A DNA stretch of 64,000 bases from Salibaculum sp031581025. GTDB taxonomy: Bacteria; Pseudomonadota; Alphaproteobacteria; Rhodobacterales; Rhodobacteraceae. A program made the translations under genes and the position numbers. The DNA lies in NCBI RefSeq assembly GCF_031581025.1, contig NZ_JAVLCA010000003.1. One strand, written 5' to 3'. Of this stretch, positions 1 through 10,506 are shown piece after piece (within the stretch, counting starts at the first letter, position 1; each line of letters begins with the position of its first letter). The notes under the pieces are model-generated. The model was not told the DNA's origin, made no database searches, and saw only the letters and a list, made by a program, of their open reading frames with translations.

Positions 1-3
1 CTT

Positions 4-219
4 ATGCTAACTGGTTGGATTAGTTCGGCTCTGGCCCTGTCAAGCGCTATCCTTTTTCAGTCGATGGTCCCCCGATGGACTAAAGACCCGAAGAAAGGCT
101 ACCCGAAAATGATGGATTGGCTTTATCCCATCGCAGTCATCTGCTTAGGCATTGCAGCTATAGCTTTCACGGCAAGTGTATGCCATATAATTCTATGGAG
201 TAACACCGTTTCGATGTAA
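4..219 (+). CDS. Possible small membrane protein (hypothetical)
   Basis: A 71-residue frame opens at an ATG three bases inside the window edge, so the true start could lie outside. I do not recognise the protein. Two hydrophobic stretches (about residues 5-20 and 41-66) flank a short charged loop (WTKDPKKGYPKMMDW), which suggests a two-span inner-membrane protein. The codon use is clearly AT-richer than in the neighbouring genes, and no Shine-Dalgarno sequence can be judged because the window begins here. It lies in the AT-rich edge region and could be acquired DNA or a fragment. Its reality as a gene is uncertain. Confidence 0.4.
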   Translation: MLTGWISSALALSSAILFQSMVPRWTKDPKKGYPKMMDWLYPIAVICLGIAAIAFTASVCHIILWSNTVSM

Positions 220-526
220 TCGTCACCTGTTCAGCAACTCGAGATGGAAGTTGTCCTCATCAAGTGCCTTAGCAAGCTCGGTTTAGAGACTGCCGCACAT
301 TTTCTGTACCGCGCGCTGAAGCTGCCTTCGCAGAGTCACGACCAAAATACTGATCATGCAAAGCGCCCATGTTCATGGCGACGAAACCAGCGGCACTTAC
401 CTGCCTGGTACCGAGTGGGCGCCGAAGCCTTTTATGGCCACGAGCTTTACTGCATTTCAAATACATTCGAGTGTAGTTGTCGAATAGCACGCAGTCAATT
501 TTTCAAAGCTGTATGGTAGCGTAAAA
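220..526. other. AT-richer region without a confident gene
   Basis: About 300 bases between the possible small membrane protein and the hemF terminator. Short open frames exist on both strands (for example 244-519 on the plus strand and a 43-codon frame at 356-487), but none has a convincing ribosome binding site, a recognisable motif or the codon bias of the surrounding genes. Base composition is lower in GC than the rest of the window. It may be a degraded piece of transferred DNA. I see no RNA gene or repeat in it. Confidence 0.4.
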
Positions 527-552
527 TGTGAAGAGCTTCTCCTGCCTTCACA
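527..552 (-). terminator. Rho-independent terminator of hemF
   Basis: On the minus strand a 7-bp stem TGTGAAG/CTTCACA overlaps the hemF stop codon, has a 12-base loop and is followed by a short ATTTTA tract. Placement directly at the gene end supports a terminator. Confidence 0.5.
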
Positions 553-1444
553 CCCACTTGGCCATGGGCGGCAGGCTCATCAGCACGGCATTGGCGTCAT
601 GCCCCGTTTCAAGCCCGAACTTGGTGCCCCGATCATAAACCAGGTTGTATTCCGCATAGAGCCCGCGATGGACAAGCTGGGCGTCCTTGTCCGCCTCGGT
701 CCAGGGCAGGTCGCGCCGGGCCTCGACGCAAGGCAGGAAGGCGGGCAGGAAGGCGCGGCCGATGTCCTGCGTCAGGGCGACATCGGCCTCCCAGTCCCCG
801 GTGCAGTAGTCATCCATGAAGATGCCGCCGACCCCACGCGCCCGGCCACGGTGGGGTATGAAGAAATAATCATCCGCCCAGGCCTTCAGGCGGGGATAAT
901 GATCCGCGCCATGGGGATCGAGATGGGCCTGCTGCGTGGCGTGGAAATGCGCCGTGTCCTCGGCATATTCGATGCAGGGGTTCAGGTCCGACCCGCCGCC
1001 GAACCACCAGGCATGCGGTGTCCAGAACATCCGCGTGTTCATGTGCACCGCCGGGGTGTGCGGGTTTTGCATATGCGCCACCAGCGAAATGCCCGAGGCC
1101 CAGAACCGCGGATCGTCCCTCATCCCCGGCAGCCCCTTGCGCGCCATCATGGCCGCCTGCGCCTTCTCGCCCAGCGTGCCATGCACGGTCGAGACATTCA
1201 CGCCGACCTTTTCGAACACGCGGCCCCCGCGCATCACCGACATCAGCCCGCCGCCGGCCTCCTCGCCCTCGGCGCCCTTGCGCCGGGTCTCGGTCACCTC
1301 GAAGCGGCCGGGGGCCGCCCCGGCGAATGGCCCGGTCTGCTGGGCCTCCTCCAGCGCCTCGAAGGCGGCGACGATCTCGTCGCGCAACTCCCGGAACCAG
1401 GCCGCGGCACGCGCCTTCTGCTCGGTCATGTCATCAGCGGCCAT
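548..1444 (-). CDS. hemF: Oxygen-dependent coproporphyrinogen III oxidase
   Basis: HemF oxidatively decarboxylates two propionate groups of coproporphyrinogen III to vinyl groups with O2, giving protoporphyrinogen IX in cytoplasmic haem (and bacteriochlorophyll) synthesis. The 298-residue protein has the usual family length and shows the hallmark blocks GGGSDLNPC near residues 149-157, GVGGIFMDD near 204-212 and RGLYAEYNLVYDRGTKFGLE near 260-279, ending with the typical LMSLPP tail. The ATG at 1444 is preceded by AAGGGG at suitable spacing. It stands alone on the minus strand, diverges from the lipoprotein gene and ends at a hairpin terminator. Under low oxygen, bacteria of this group normally use HemN instead, which is not in this window. 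Confidence 0.95.
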   Translation of the reverse strand: MAADDMTEQKARAAAWFRELRDEIVAAFEALEEAQQTGPFAGAAPGRFEVTETRRKGAEGEEAGGGLMSVMRGGRVFEKVGVNVSTVHGTLGEKAQAAMMARKGLPGMRDDPRFWASGISLVAHMQNPHTPAVHMNTRMFWTPHAWWFGGGSDLNPCIEYAEDTAHFHATQQAHLDPHGADHYPRLKAWADDYFFIPHRGRARGVGGIFMDDYCTGDWEADVALTQDIGRAFLPAFLPCVEARRDLPWTEADKDAQLVHRGLYAEYNLVYDRGTKFGLETGHDANAVLMSLPPMAKWV

Positions 1445-1555
1445 GGCGTTTCCCCTTGTTATTGCCTAGCGGCGGCCCTTAGCATCCTTTGGGCAGGGCG
1501 GCCAAGACCCGGACGTCGCGGCCGCGCGCGTCAGTCAACACCAAGGCATCGTCAC

Positions 1556-1942
1556 ATGAAACCCATCCTGTACCTTCTGCCGCTTGTCGTCCTGGCCGCC
1601 TGTGCGACGCCGCGCGAGGCCTGCATCAACGAGGCCCAGAGCAAGCTGCGCCTTCTCAACGCGCAGATCGCCACGGCCCAGGGCAACATCGACCGCGGCT
1701 ATGCGCTGGCCGAGGTCCAGGACCTGCGCACCGTGACCCGGACCTGCACCGGCACCAACGAGGACGGAAGCACCTTCACCTTCCCCTGTCAGAAGACCCG
1801 GACCTACACGCGCGAGGAACCTGTCGCCATCAGCGTCGCCGAAGAGCGCGCCAAGCTGGCCGACCTGCGGCAGCGCCGCGACGCCGCGGCCGAGGCCGCC
1901 GAGGCACGCATCCGCCAATGCATAGCCCGTCACCCCGAGTGA
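1556..1942 (+). CDS. Small putative lipoprotein, function unknown
   Basis: A 128-residue protein with a short hydrophobic N-terminus ending in the lipobox LAAC (cysteine at residue 15), so it is probably exported, lipidated and anchored in the envelope. The mature part carries a stretch of helix-forming sequence (QSKLRLLNAQIATAQGNIDRGYALAE), a central part with two cysteines and Thr/Arg-rich sequence, and a C-terminal Ala/Arg/Glu-rich helix likely to form a coiled coil. I start it at the ATG at 1556 because the signal peptide begins there; the same frame is open far upstream but overlaps hemF antisense. I do not recognise a named family. It is convergent with the following SDR gene. Confidence 0.75.
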   Translation: MKPILYLLPLVVLAACATPREACINEAQSKLRLLNAQIATAQGNIDRGYALAEVQDLRTVTRTCTGTNEDGSTFTFPCQKTRTYTREEPVAISVAEERAKLADLRQRRDAAAEAAEARIRQCIARHPE

Positions 1943-1950
1943 CCCGCCGA

Positions 1951-2754
1951 TCAGTGCGCGGGCGCATCCACCGGATCGATCAGCGTCCGCCCGCCGTCCA
2001 CGGTGATGATCTCGCCGGTGACAAAGCCCGCGGCGTCGGAGGCCAGGTATTGCACGGCGTCCGACACCTCGCCCGGGCCGGCGATCCGGCCCAGCGGCGT
2101 ATGGCCGACGATCTCGTCACGGTAGGCCTCGTTGTCCTTGAGCGCGCCCTTGAGGCTGGCGCTCATGACCGACCCGAAGGCCACGGCGTTGACGCGGATC
2201 CGGTACGGGGCCAGAGCCACGGCCATGGACCGCGTCATCTGGTCCAGCGCGGCCGAGGATATGGAATAGCCCAGAAGCTCGGGATTGGCACGGCGCGATG
2301 CGATGGAACTGAGGTTGATGATCGACCCGGCCGGGCCGCTCTCCTGCCCCTTCGCCTGCTTGATCATCCGCTTCGAGATGGCCTGCGTCAGCCGCAGCGA
2401 GGTCATCAGGTTCTGCTGGAGTAACGCCTCGACGTTGTCCGCGGCCGGGTCGAGCGGGTCCGAGGTCATCATCTGACGCGAGGCGTTCACCAGGATATCG
2501 ACCCGGTCGTAGGCGTCGATGGTCATTGATAGCAGGTTGGCGATGGACAGTTTCTCCCGCAGGTCACAGGCGAAGCTGCGATAGCGCGCCCCGTCGATGT
2601 CCGTCTTGCCCAGTTCCTGGTCCAGTCGGGTCTCGTCCATATCGGCAAAGACGACATTGGCCCCCTGGTCGACGAAATGCCGGCCCACGGCCAGGCCCAC
2701 GCCATTGGCGGCGCCGGTGACGATGGCTGTCTTGCCCTCGATGGAAAAGCTCAT
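1951..2754 (-). CDS. SDR-family oxidoreductase-like protein lacking the catalytic lysine
   Basis: A classical-length (267 aa) short-chain dehydrogenase/reductase with a Rossmann fold. The cofactor loop TGAANGVG is at residues 13-20, the acidic D38/D40 region suggests NAD(H) preference, and serine 149/150 and tyrosine 163 sit where the catalytic Ser and Tyr belong. The YxxxK lysine is replaced: the sequence reads YSISS, so residue 167 is Ser. The NNAG structural motif is also altered (VNAS). The C-terminal TGEIITVDGG motif is normal. The fold is clear, but ordinary SDR catalysis is doubtful; it may be inactive or work differently. It follows the RsmC-like gene on the same strand after about 50 bases. 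Substrate unknown. Confidence 0.85.
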   Translation of the reverse strand: MSFSIEGKTAIVTGAANGVGLAVGRHFVDQGANVVFADMDETRLDQELGKTDIDGARYRSFACDLREKLSIANLLSMTIDAYDRVDILVNASRQMMTSDPLDPAADNVEALLQQNLMTSLRLTQAISKRMIKQAKGQESGPAGSIINLSSIASRRANPELLGYSISSAALDQMTRSMAVALAPYRIRVNAVAFGSVMSASLKGALKDNEAYRDEIVGHTPLGRIAGPGEVSDAVQYLASDAAGFVTGEIITVDGGRTLIDPVDAPAH

Positions 2755-2805
2755 GTCGGTCTCTCGCTTCCTGGCCCCGAGTCGCGGGTGCCACGCTAGG
2801 GGTTT

Positions 2806-3765
2806 TCATCGCCGCGGGCGAGTAGCCTGGATCAGCTTGAAGGCGCTATCGCCGCCGATCTCCTGCACCTGCGCGAACAACTCCCGCAGGCGGGCCTCGT
2901 AGGGCAGGTGCCGATTGGCGACAAGGTAAAGATTGCCAGCGGGCTTGAGGAGACGCGCCGCCGTGTCCAGGAACGCCCGGCCCAGCTCGGGCACGCCCTT
3001 GCGCGCAGTGTGAAAGGGCGGATTCGTGACCACCGCATCAAAGGGGGTATCCATGGTGAACCGGGTCGCGTCGGCCCAGTGGACCGTGGCGCGCGGGTCT
3101 GTGATATTTTCCGACAGGCACGCCAGCGCGAGCGCCTCGGCCTCGACCATGTCCAGTTGCGTCACGCCGGGGTGCCGCAGAACCGCCGCCGAGAGAAAGC
3201 CCCAGCCCGCCCCAAGATCGGCCACCCGCCCTGTCAGTGGCGGCACTGCCTCGGCCAGCAGGCGCGAGCCGGGATCGACCTTGCCCTCGGAGAACACGCC
3301 GGGCTGCGTGCGGAACCCCTCGACCCACTGGTCGGGGCTGTCCCGGTCAGGGGCGCCCTCGGGCGCGAACCAGAACAGCCTGCCGTGCGCCTTGCTCAGG
3401 CTGCCCGCCACCGGGACCAATCCCCGGCAGGCCTTGTACAGGCTGTCGACGCCGTCTGTCCGGGCGCCATCCACGATGACCAGATCGGTCGCCTCGTCCC
3501 GCGCCCGGGCCACCAGCCGCCACGCCAGCGCCTTGGAGCGTGGCACCACAACCATCACGGTGGGCACAGCGCCGGTGCCGGCCACCGCATACCCCTGCGT
3601 GCGCCAGGCATCGTGGTCAGGCTTGAAGCCGTGGTCGATCTCGACGCGTGCCGCATCAAGCGCCGACAGATCGTAGCCCGACGGCGGTCGCAGAACGCGA
3701 ACCGGGCCGTCCGGCAGCACAGGCGTGCCACTTTCCAGCGCGAGGGACAGGCGGGGGCGAGCCAT
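2806..3765 (-). CDS. RsmC-like class I SAM-dependent methyltransferase
   Basis: The 319-residue protein has the two-part build of 16S rRNA guanine-N2 methyltransferases (RsmC/RlmG type). A divergent N-terminal half is followed by a catalytic Rossmann domain with the SAM-binding motif DLGAGWG at 183-189 and the target-base motif NPPF at 248-251. These features point to N2 methylation of a guanine in rRNA, most likely 16S G1207, but the exact base cannot be read from the sequence. The start at 3765 lacks a strong ribosome binding site. It lies between clpS and the atypical SDR gene on the same strand, only 24 bases after clpS, so it may be cotranscribed with clpS. Confidence 0.85.
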   Translation of the reverse strand: MARPRLSLALESGTPVLPDGPVRVLRPPSGYDLSALDAARVEIDHGFKPDHDAWRTQGYAVAGTGAVPTVMVVVPRSKALAWRLVARARDEATDLVIVDGARTDGVDSLYKACRGLVPVAGSLSKAHGRLFWFAPEGAPDRDSPDQWVEGFRTQPGVFSEGKVDPGSRLLAEAVPPLTGRVADLGAGWGFLSAAVLRHPGVTQLDMVEAEALALACLSENITDPRATVHWADATRFTMDTPFDAVVTNPPFHTARKGVPELGRAFLDTAARLLKPAGNLYLVANRHLPYEARLRELFAQVQEIGGDSAFKLIQATRPRR

Positions 3766-3789
3766 CCGTGAGGGAACGGGCGCCGGGCC

Positions 3790-4131
3790 CTATTCCTTCT
3801 CCATGGTGCATTGCAGGGGGTGCTGATGGCGCTGCGCGAGGTCCATGACCAACGCGACCTTGGTCTCGGCGATCTCATGACTGAAGACGCCGGCCACGGC
3901 GACCCCCTTCTGGTGGACGGTCAGCATGAGCTCCACCGCCTGGGCATGGGTCATGCCGAAGTAGCGTTCCAGAACATGCACAACGAATTCCATCGGCGTG
4001 TAATCGTCGTTCAGGATCAGCACCTTGTAGAGCGGCGGGCGCTCGGTCTTGGGGCGCGTGTCAACCTTGACGCCGATGTCACCGTCGTCATCCTGATCGT
4101 TGCCGGACATCATGTCGATATTTTGCAGCAT
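3790..4131 (-). CDS. clpS: ATP-dependent Clp protease adaptor ClpS
   Basis: ClpS binds the N-terminal domain of ClpA and delivers N-end-rule substrates to the ClpAP protease in the cytosol. The 113-residue protein has a disordered acidic N-terminus (residues 1-30), then the conserved core with NDDYTPMEFV at 41-50, the helix containing MLTVHQKG near 69-76 and the C-terminal QHPLQCTMEKE characteristic of the family. The ATG at 4131 has AGGA seven bases upstream; a second methionine at codon 7 is possible. clpA is not adjacent. It is transcribed divergently from the carboxypeptidase gene across a 278-base gap. Confidence 0.95.
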   Translation of the reverse strand: MLQNIDMMSGNDQDDDGDIGVKVDTRPKTERPPLYKVLILNDDYTPMEFVVHVLERYFGMTHAQAVELMLTVHQKGVAVAGVFSHEIAETKVALVMDLAQRHQHPLQCTMEKE

Positions 4132-4409
4132 GGTGATCCTGTATCCTGCGACGCACTTACCTTCGATGCCGTGAATATAACGTCCATGGATCGCGTGAAA
4201 AGGGGCACAGCCGCCGCGTCATGCCGACGGCAGGCGTGGATTTGGGGGGTGGGGGACGCGCGCGCCCAAGATATGCTGCGAACTGCATCAAGAGCACAAT
4301 AAAAGTTCCTGAAAATAGGGTATTTTCCGAGCCCGCGGCCCGTGCTAAAGTAACCTTATAAAGAGGGGTAGTAAAATCCGCCCCCGTGAGGCAGACAAAG
4401 GGCAGTGAC
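4132..4409. promoter_or_regulatory. Divergent intergenic region clpS / D-Ala-D-Ala carboxypeptidase
   Basis: About 280 bases separate two divergent genes, and the part near the carboxypeptidase is locally AT-rich (around 4300-4380, including CCTTATAAAGAGG). It must hold promoters for both directions. I cannot define exact -35/-10 boxes with confidence, and I see no small gene or hairpin in it. Confidence 0.35.
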
Positions 4410-5795
4410 GTGAAACGTCGATTGAACACCCCCGGTGTGGCGGGGCTCTTCATCCTATCGCTGATGCTGCTGGCCGCCCTGGCCCCCGTCGACGGACGTG
4501 CAGCGCCCTATGCAGCAATGGTGATGGACGCACGCACCGGCGAGGTGCTGCATTCGCGCAATGCCGACACCCAGCTGCACCCGGCCTCGCTGACCAAGAT
4601 GATGACGCTCTACATCGCCTTCCAGGCCGTGGAGCGCGACGAGATAGGGCTGGACGATCTGGTTGGGATCACACCGGCGGCCGCGCACGAGCCGCCCTCG
4701 AAACTGGGCCTGCGCGCGGGCCAGAAAATTCGGTTCCGCTACCTGATCCGTGCGGCGGCGGTTAAATCGGCCAATGACGCGGCCACCGCCATTGGCATCG
4801 CGCTGGAGGGGAGCGAGGCAGCCTTCGCCCGCCGCATGAACGCCACGGCCCGCGCGATGGGCATGACGCGCACCCGGTTCCTCAACGCCCACGGGCTGAC
4901 CGAGGTCGGGCACATGTCCACGGCCCGCGACATGTCGATTCTGGGGCGGCACGTCATCTATGACTTTCCGCAGTATTACAATCTGTTCTCACGCATCACG
5001 GCCAATGCCCAGGTGCGCACCGTCTACCACACCAACCGCCGTTTCCTGCGCGCCTACCAGGGCGCAGACGGGATCAAGACAGGCTATACCCGCGCAGCCG
5101 GGTTCAACCTGACCGCCTCGGCCGAGCGCGGGCAGGAACGCATCATCGTGACGATGTTCGGCGGCTCGTCGACGACAGCGCGCAATGCGCGCGTTGCCGA
5201 ACTCATGGACATGGGCTTTGCCCGCGCCCCCAGCCGCGCGCGCCTCGCCCGGCCCAGCCCGGCCCCGGCCTTTGCCGGCGGCGGCATGCGCAACACGCGG
5301 ACCAACGGCCTGGTCAGCCGCTCGCTGCGCCCGCGCCTGCGGCCCGTCCCCGAGACCGCACCGGCCGAGGTCTTGCTGGCCGACGCGGCTGTGATCGAGC
5401 AAGCGGTGGCCGAGGTGCTCAAAACCGCCAGCGGCAGCGCGCCCGCGGCCGCGCCCGCCCCCCCGGCCCGCCCGGGCGATCCGGTTCTGGCCGCCGTAGA
5501 AACAGAGCTGACCACCCCCTCGGACCCCGAGGTCGTCACGCGCGTCTCGACCTCGGGCGGGCGACACTGGGGCGTGAACATCGGTCGCTTCGGGACACGC
5601 TACGAGGCCGAACGGGTTCTGCTGCGCGTGGCGCTCAACGAGATGAGCACGCTCGACGGGGCGCTGCGCCGCGTACGGCAAAGCCCGCGCGGCTTCGACG
5701 CCAATTTCATGGGATTGACCCGCGACGGTGCGGAACTGGCCTGCAGCCGGCTTCAGGCGCGGGGCACCTCGTGCTTCATGATCGGGCCGTCCTGA
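4410..5795 (+). CDS. D-alanyl-D-alanine carboxypeptidase (class A PBP) with SPOR domain
   Basis: A low-molecular-weight penicillin-binding protein that trims the terminal D-Ala from peptidoglycan pentapeptides in the periplasm. After a signal peptide (hydrophobic residues 9-26) come all three serine-enzyme motifs: SLTK at 60-63, SAN at 120-122 and KTG at 223-225. A long Pro/Ala-rich linker follows and then a C-terminal SPOR-type domain (about 380-461), which should bind denuded glycan at the division site. I prefer the GTG at 4410 because AAAGGG precedes it at good spacing; an in-frame GTG at 4386 would add eight residues. The downstream hydrolase gene begins nine bases after the stop, so the two are probably cotranscribed. 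Confidence 0.9.
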   Translation: MKRRLNTPGVAGLFILSLMLLAALAPVDGRAAPYAAMVMDARTGEVLHSRNADTQLHPASLTKMMTLYIAFQAVERDEIGLDDLVGITPAAAHEPPSKLGLRAGQKIRFRYLIRAAAVKSANDAATAIGIALEGSEAAFARRMNATARAMGMTRTRFLNAHGLTEVGHMSTARDMSILGRHVIYDFPQYYNLFSRITANAQVRTVYHTNRRFLRAYQGADGIKTGYTRAAGFNLTASAERGQERIIVTMFGGSSTTARNARVAELMDMGFARAPSRARLARPSPAPAFAGGGMRNTRTNGLVSRSLRPRLRPVPETAPAEVLLADAAVIEQAVAEVLKTASGSAPAAAPAPPARPGDPVLAAVETELTTPSDPEVVTRVSTSGGRHWGVNIGRFGTRYEAERVLLRVALNEMSTLDGALRRVRQSPRGFDANFMGLTRDGAELACSRLQARGTSCFMIGPS

Positions 5796-5803
5796 ACCCT
5801 GCC

Positions 5804-6487
5804 ATGCCCCAGCTCGCCGTCCAGCCACCCGCCGCACCCGTCTTTGCCACCGACCAGCCCGGCACGGGTGTCCGACTGCACCGCGTCCTTTGTGTCGGCC
5901 GCAACTATGCCGACCATGCCCGCGAGATGGGCAACGATCCGGACCGCGAACCGCCGTTCTTCTTTCTCAAGCCGGCCAGCGCCGTCGTGTCCTCGGGCAA
6001 AACCATCCCCTATCCGCCCGCCACGCAGGACCTGCACCACGAGGCCGAACTGGCTGTGCTGATCGGCACGGGCGGGGCGGATATCTCACCCGATGACGCG
6101 TTGACCCATGTCTGGGGCCAGGCCGCGGCGAACGATCTGACCCGCCGCGACCTGCAAGCGCAGGCGAAACAGATGCGCAGGCCCTGGGACATGGCCAAGG
6201 GCTTTGACAATTCGGCCGTTCTGGGCACCGTTCACAAGGGCGCGGCACTTGACGGCGACAGATTCATCCGCTGCCGCGTCGATGGCGCCTTGCGGCAAGA
6301 TGCCCCGCTGTCCGCCATGATCTGGCCGGTCGAAGAGATCATCGCCCATCTGTCGCGCCTGCTGACGCTTCAGCCCGGCGACCTGATCCTGACCGGAACG
6401 CCCGCCGGGGTCGGCCCCATCGCGCGCGGTGAGACCTGCACGGTGGAGATCGACGGTTTGGAGGCGACAACAGTCACGTTGGACTGA
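5804..6487 (+). CDS. Fumarylacetoacetate hydrolase-family protein
   Basis: A 227-residue single-domain FAH-family enzyme, the class that hydrolyses or decarboxylates acylpyruvate-type compounds with a divalent metal. Visible features are VGRNYADHA near 31-39, the metal-binding pair in HHEAELAVLIG (Glu80 and Glu82), the downstream acidic residue in AANDLTRRD (Asp111) and the C-terminal ILTGTPAGVGP loop at 195-205. Length fits the short fumarylpyruvate hydrolase-like members rather than eukaryotic FAH. The ATG at 5804 is chosen because it follows the preceding stop; the frame is open slightly further upstream. The true substrate cannot be read from the sequence. It converges on the yejF-like gene. 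Confidence 0.88.
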   Translation: MPQLAVQPPAAPVFATDQPGTGVRLHRVLCVGRNYADHAREMGNDPDREPPFFFLKPASAVVSSGKTIPYPPATQDLHHEAELAVLIGTGGADISPDDALTHVWGQAAANDLTRRDLQAQAKQMRRPWDMAKGFDNSAVLGTVHKGAALDGDRFIRCRVDGALRQDAPLSAMIWPVEEIIAHLSRLLTLQPGDLILTGTPAGVGPIARGETCTVEIDGLEATTVTLD

Positions 6488-6491
6488 AGCC

Positions 6492-6516
6492 GGACCAAAG
6501 TTCTGGAATTTTGGTC

Positions 6517-6517
<1 letters not shown>
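6492..6517. terminator. Bidirectional hairpin between FAH-family gene and yejF
   Basis: An 8-bp inverted repeat GGACCAAA/TTTGGTCC with a 10-base loop sits between two convergent genes. The A-rich and T-rich inner stem ends could serve terminators in both directions, although no long T run follows. Confidence 0.45.
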
Positions 6518-8096
<1,579 letters not shown>

Positions 8097-8100
<4 letters not shown>

Positions 8101-9278
8101 GAGAAGGTCTTTCTGGGGTCGAAGGCGTCACGCACCCCCTCGAAGATGAACACCAGCAGCGACAGCATGATCGCGAAGGTGAAGAACGCGGTGAAGCCCA
8201 GCCAGGGCGCCTGCAGGTTCTGTTTCGCCTGCAGGGTCAGCTCGCCCAGCGAGGGCGCCGAAGACGGCAGGCCGAAGCCCAGGAAATCCAGCGAGGCCAG
8301 CGTGGCGATGGTGCCGGTGATGATAAACGGCAGCAGGGTCAGCGTGGCGACCATGGCATTGGGCAGCATGTGGCGGAACATTATGGTGCGGTTGGACACG
8401 CCCAGCGCCCGCGCCGCACGGACATATTCGAAATTCCGCGCCCGCAGGAATTCCGCGCGCACCACACCCACCAGCGCGGGCCAGCCGAAGAGCACCGTCA
8501 GGAAGACCAGCAACCAGAAACTTCGCCCCAGGATCGCGAAAAGGATGATGATGACATAGAGCGAGGGCGTCGAGGACCAGATTTCCAGGATGCGCTGAAA
8601 GATCAGGTCGATCCAGCCGCCGAAGAAGCCCTGGATCGCGCCCGCCACGATCCCGATGACCGAGGACAGCGTGGTCACGATCAGGGTGAAGAGGATCGAC
8701 AGCCGAAAGCCGTGGATCACCCGCGCCAGCACGTCGCGCTTGGTGTCGTCGGTGCCCAGCAGGTTGTTGCTGTCGGGTGGCGAGGGCGCAACGCCGGGCA
8801 CGTCCACGATGGTATCAAAGGAATAGGGGATGGGCGGCCAGAGCAGCCAGCCCTTCTGGAAGTCGGGGTCCTCAATCGTGCCCGCCTCGGCGGCGGCGAC
8901 CATCTGCTCGGGCTCGTAGAAGCAATCCTCCAACCCGCCGGTGATGATCAGGCATTTGACCTCGACATCGCGATAGGAGGCCTCGGTGGGGAAATCGCCG
9001 CCGAAGTCGCGTTCCGAATAAAAGGTGAAAACGGGCATGCGCAGCTCGCCGCGGTAGTTCACCGCGATCGGCTTGTCGTTGGCCAGGAACTCGGCAAAGA
9101 GGCTGAGCCCGAACAGCACCAGGAATATCCACAACGACCAGTAGGCCCGGCGGTTGCGGGTGAAATTGCGCCAGCGCCGCTTGTTGAGCGGCGAGGGCTC
9201 GAACCACTTCCGCCGCGGCACGCGCAGGTAGTCGGGCCCGGCATCCTCCGGGCTGTGATCTGGGGCAGGCTCGGCCAT
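8097..9278 (-). CDS. yejE: Peptide ABC transporter permease (YejE-like)
   Basis: A 393-residue inner-membrane permease of the binding-protein-dependent transport family. A cytoplasmic N-terminus and first membrane span (about residues 45-65) are followed by a large periplasmic insertion (about 66-180). The C-terminal permease domain contains the EAA coupling loop (YVRAARALGVSNRTIMFRHM) that contacts the ATPase. The long first periplasmic loop is typical of YejE rather than DppC. It abuts yejB directly (yejB stop at 9279) and overlaps yejF by four bases. With yejB it forms the translocation channel for oligopeptides or peptide-nucleotide conjugates. The exact cargo is unknown. Confidence 0.92.
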
Positions 9279-10481
9279 CTAGTCGCGCCTCTCGAAGTCG
9301 ATCCGCGGGTCGATCAGGACATAGGTCAGGTCGGTGATGATGCCCACGATCAGCCCCAGCAGCGAGAAGGTGAACAGCGTGCCGAACATCACCGGGTAAT
9401 CGCGCGCCAGCGTCGCCTCGAAGCCCAGCCGCCCCAACCCGTCGAGCGAGAACAGCGTCTCGATGATCAGGCTCCCACCGAAGAACACCCCGATGAACAT
9501 CGCCGGAAAGCCCGAGATCACGATCAGCATCGCGTTGCGGAAGACATGGCCGTAAAGCACCCGGCGCTCCGAGACGCCCTTGGCCTTGGCGGTGATGACG
9601 TAGTGCTTCTTTATCTCCTCGAGGAACGAATTCTTGGTCAGCAGGGTCATCGTGGCAAAGGCCCCGATGGTCAGCGCCAGCACCGGCAGCACGATGTGGT
9701 GCAGATAGTCCAGCGCCTTGCCGGTGGCGGACAGGTCTTCGAAGTTGCTGCTGGTCAGGCCCCGCAACGGGAAAATCCGGTGGCAGGTGGGGTTCAGGTT
9801 GCGCAACTCGGGAAACCGCTCGGCCAGCCAGGGGATCTGAAAACAGTTGTTCGAGGCGAACAGCACGATCAGAAGGATCGCGAAAAGAAAGCCCGGGATC
9901 GCATAACCGACGATGATCGCCGCGCTGGTCCATGTGTCGAAGGACGAGCCGTCGCGCACCGCCTTGCGGATGCCCAGCGGGATAGAGACCAGGTAGGCGA
10001 TCAGCGTGGACCAAAGTCCCAGCGTGATCGAGACCGGCAACTTCTCGGCCACCAGTTCCAGCACGCCTACCGAGCGGAAGTAACTATCGCCGAAGTCGAA
10101 GCGCATGTAGTCCCACATCATCAGGAAGAACCGCTCGATCGTGGGCACCGGAACCGCCTGGCAGCCCTCGGCGCGCAGGCTGGGTTCGCCGGTGAAACCG
10201 TCCTCGCAAACAACCCGGGCAAAGTTGAACTCGACCTGAAGCTCATCGAGGAATTCCTGTGGCAGCCCCTGCGCCCCGGAATAGCTGCTGTCGCCGCTCT
10301 CGGTCGTCTCGGTTCCGCCACCAGAGATCGTCTCGAAGACGTCGCCCGAGCCTTCCATCTGGGCGATGATCTGCTCGATCGGGCCGCCCGGCACGAACTG
10401 CACCAGCGAAAAATTGATGATCATGATCCCCAGCAGCGTGGGAATCACAAGCATCAAGCGTCTCAGGATATAGGCGCCCAT
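9279..10481 (-). CDS. yejB: Peptide ABC transporter permease (YejB-like)
   Basis: A 400-residue permease partner of YejE. It has an N-terminal membrane span (LVIPTLLGIMIINFSLVQF), a long Gly/Ser/Thr/Glu-rich periplasmic region (about 45-120), and a C-terminal permease domain with the EAA loop AKAKGVSERRVLYGHVFRNA. The protein is longer than the E. coli homologue because of the acidic periplasmic insert. It is followed immediately by yejE and is preceded by the binding-protein gene after about 25 bases, so the four genes should be one transcript. Confidence 0.92.
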   Translation of the reverse strand: MGAYILRRLMLVIPTLLGIMIINFSLVQFVPGGPIEQIIAQMEGSGDVFETISGGGTETTESGDSSYSGAQGLPQEFLDELQVEFNFARVVCEDGFTGEPSLRAEGCQAVPVPTIERFFLMMWDYMRFDFGDSYFRSVGVLELVAEKLPVSITLGLWSTLIAYLVSIPLGIRKAVRDGSSFDTWTSAAIIVGYAIPGFLFAILLIVLFASNNCFQIPWLAERFPELRNLNPTCHRIFPLRGLTSSNFEDLSATGKALDYLHHIVLPVLALTIGAFATMTLLTKNSFLEEIKKHYVITAKAKGVSERRVLYGHVFRNAMLIVISGFPAMFIGVFFGGSLIIETLFSLDGLGRLGFEATLARDYPVMFGTLFTFSLLGLIVGIITDLTYVLIDPRIDFERRD

Positions 10482-10506
10482 GTGGCCTGCCTGCCCTTAC
10501 CTTGTT

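Noticed and set aside
244..519. Plus-strand open frame in the AT-rich edge
   Set aside because: No family, no ribosome binding site, and a competing frame (356-487) overlaps it; probably chance.
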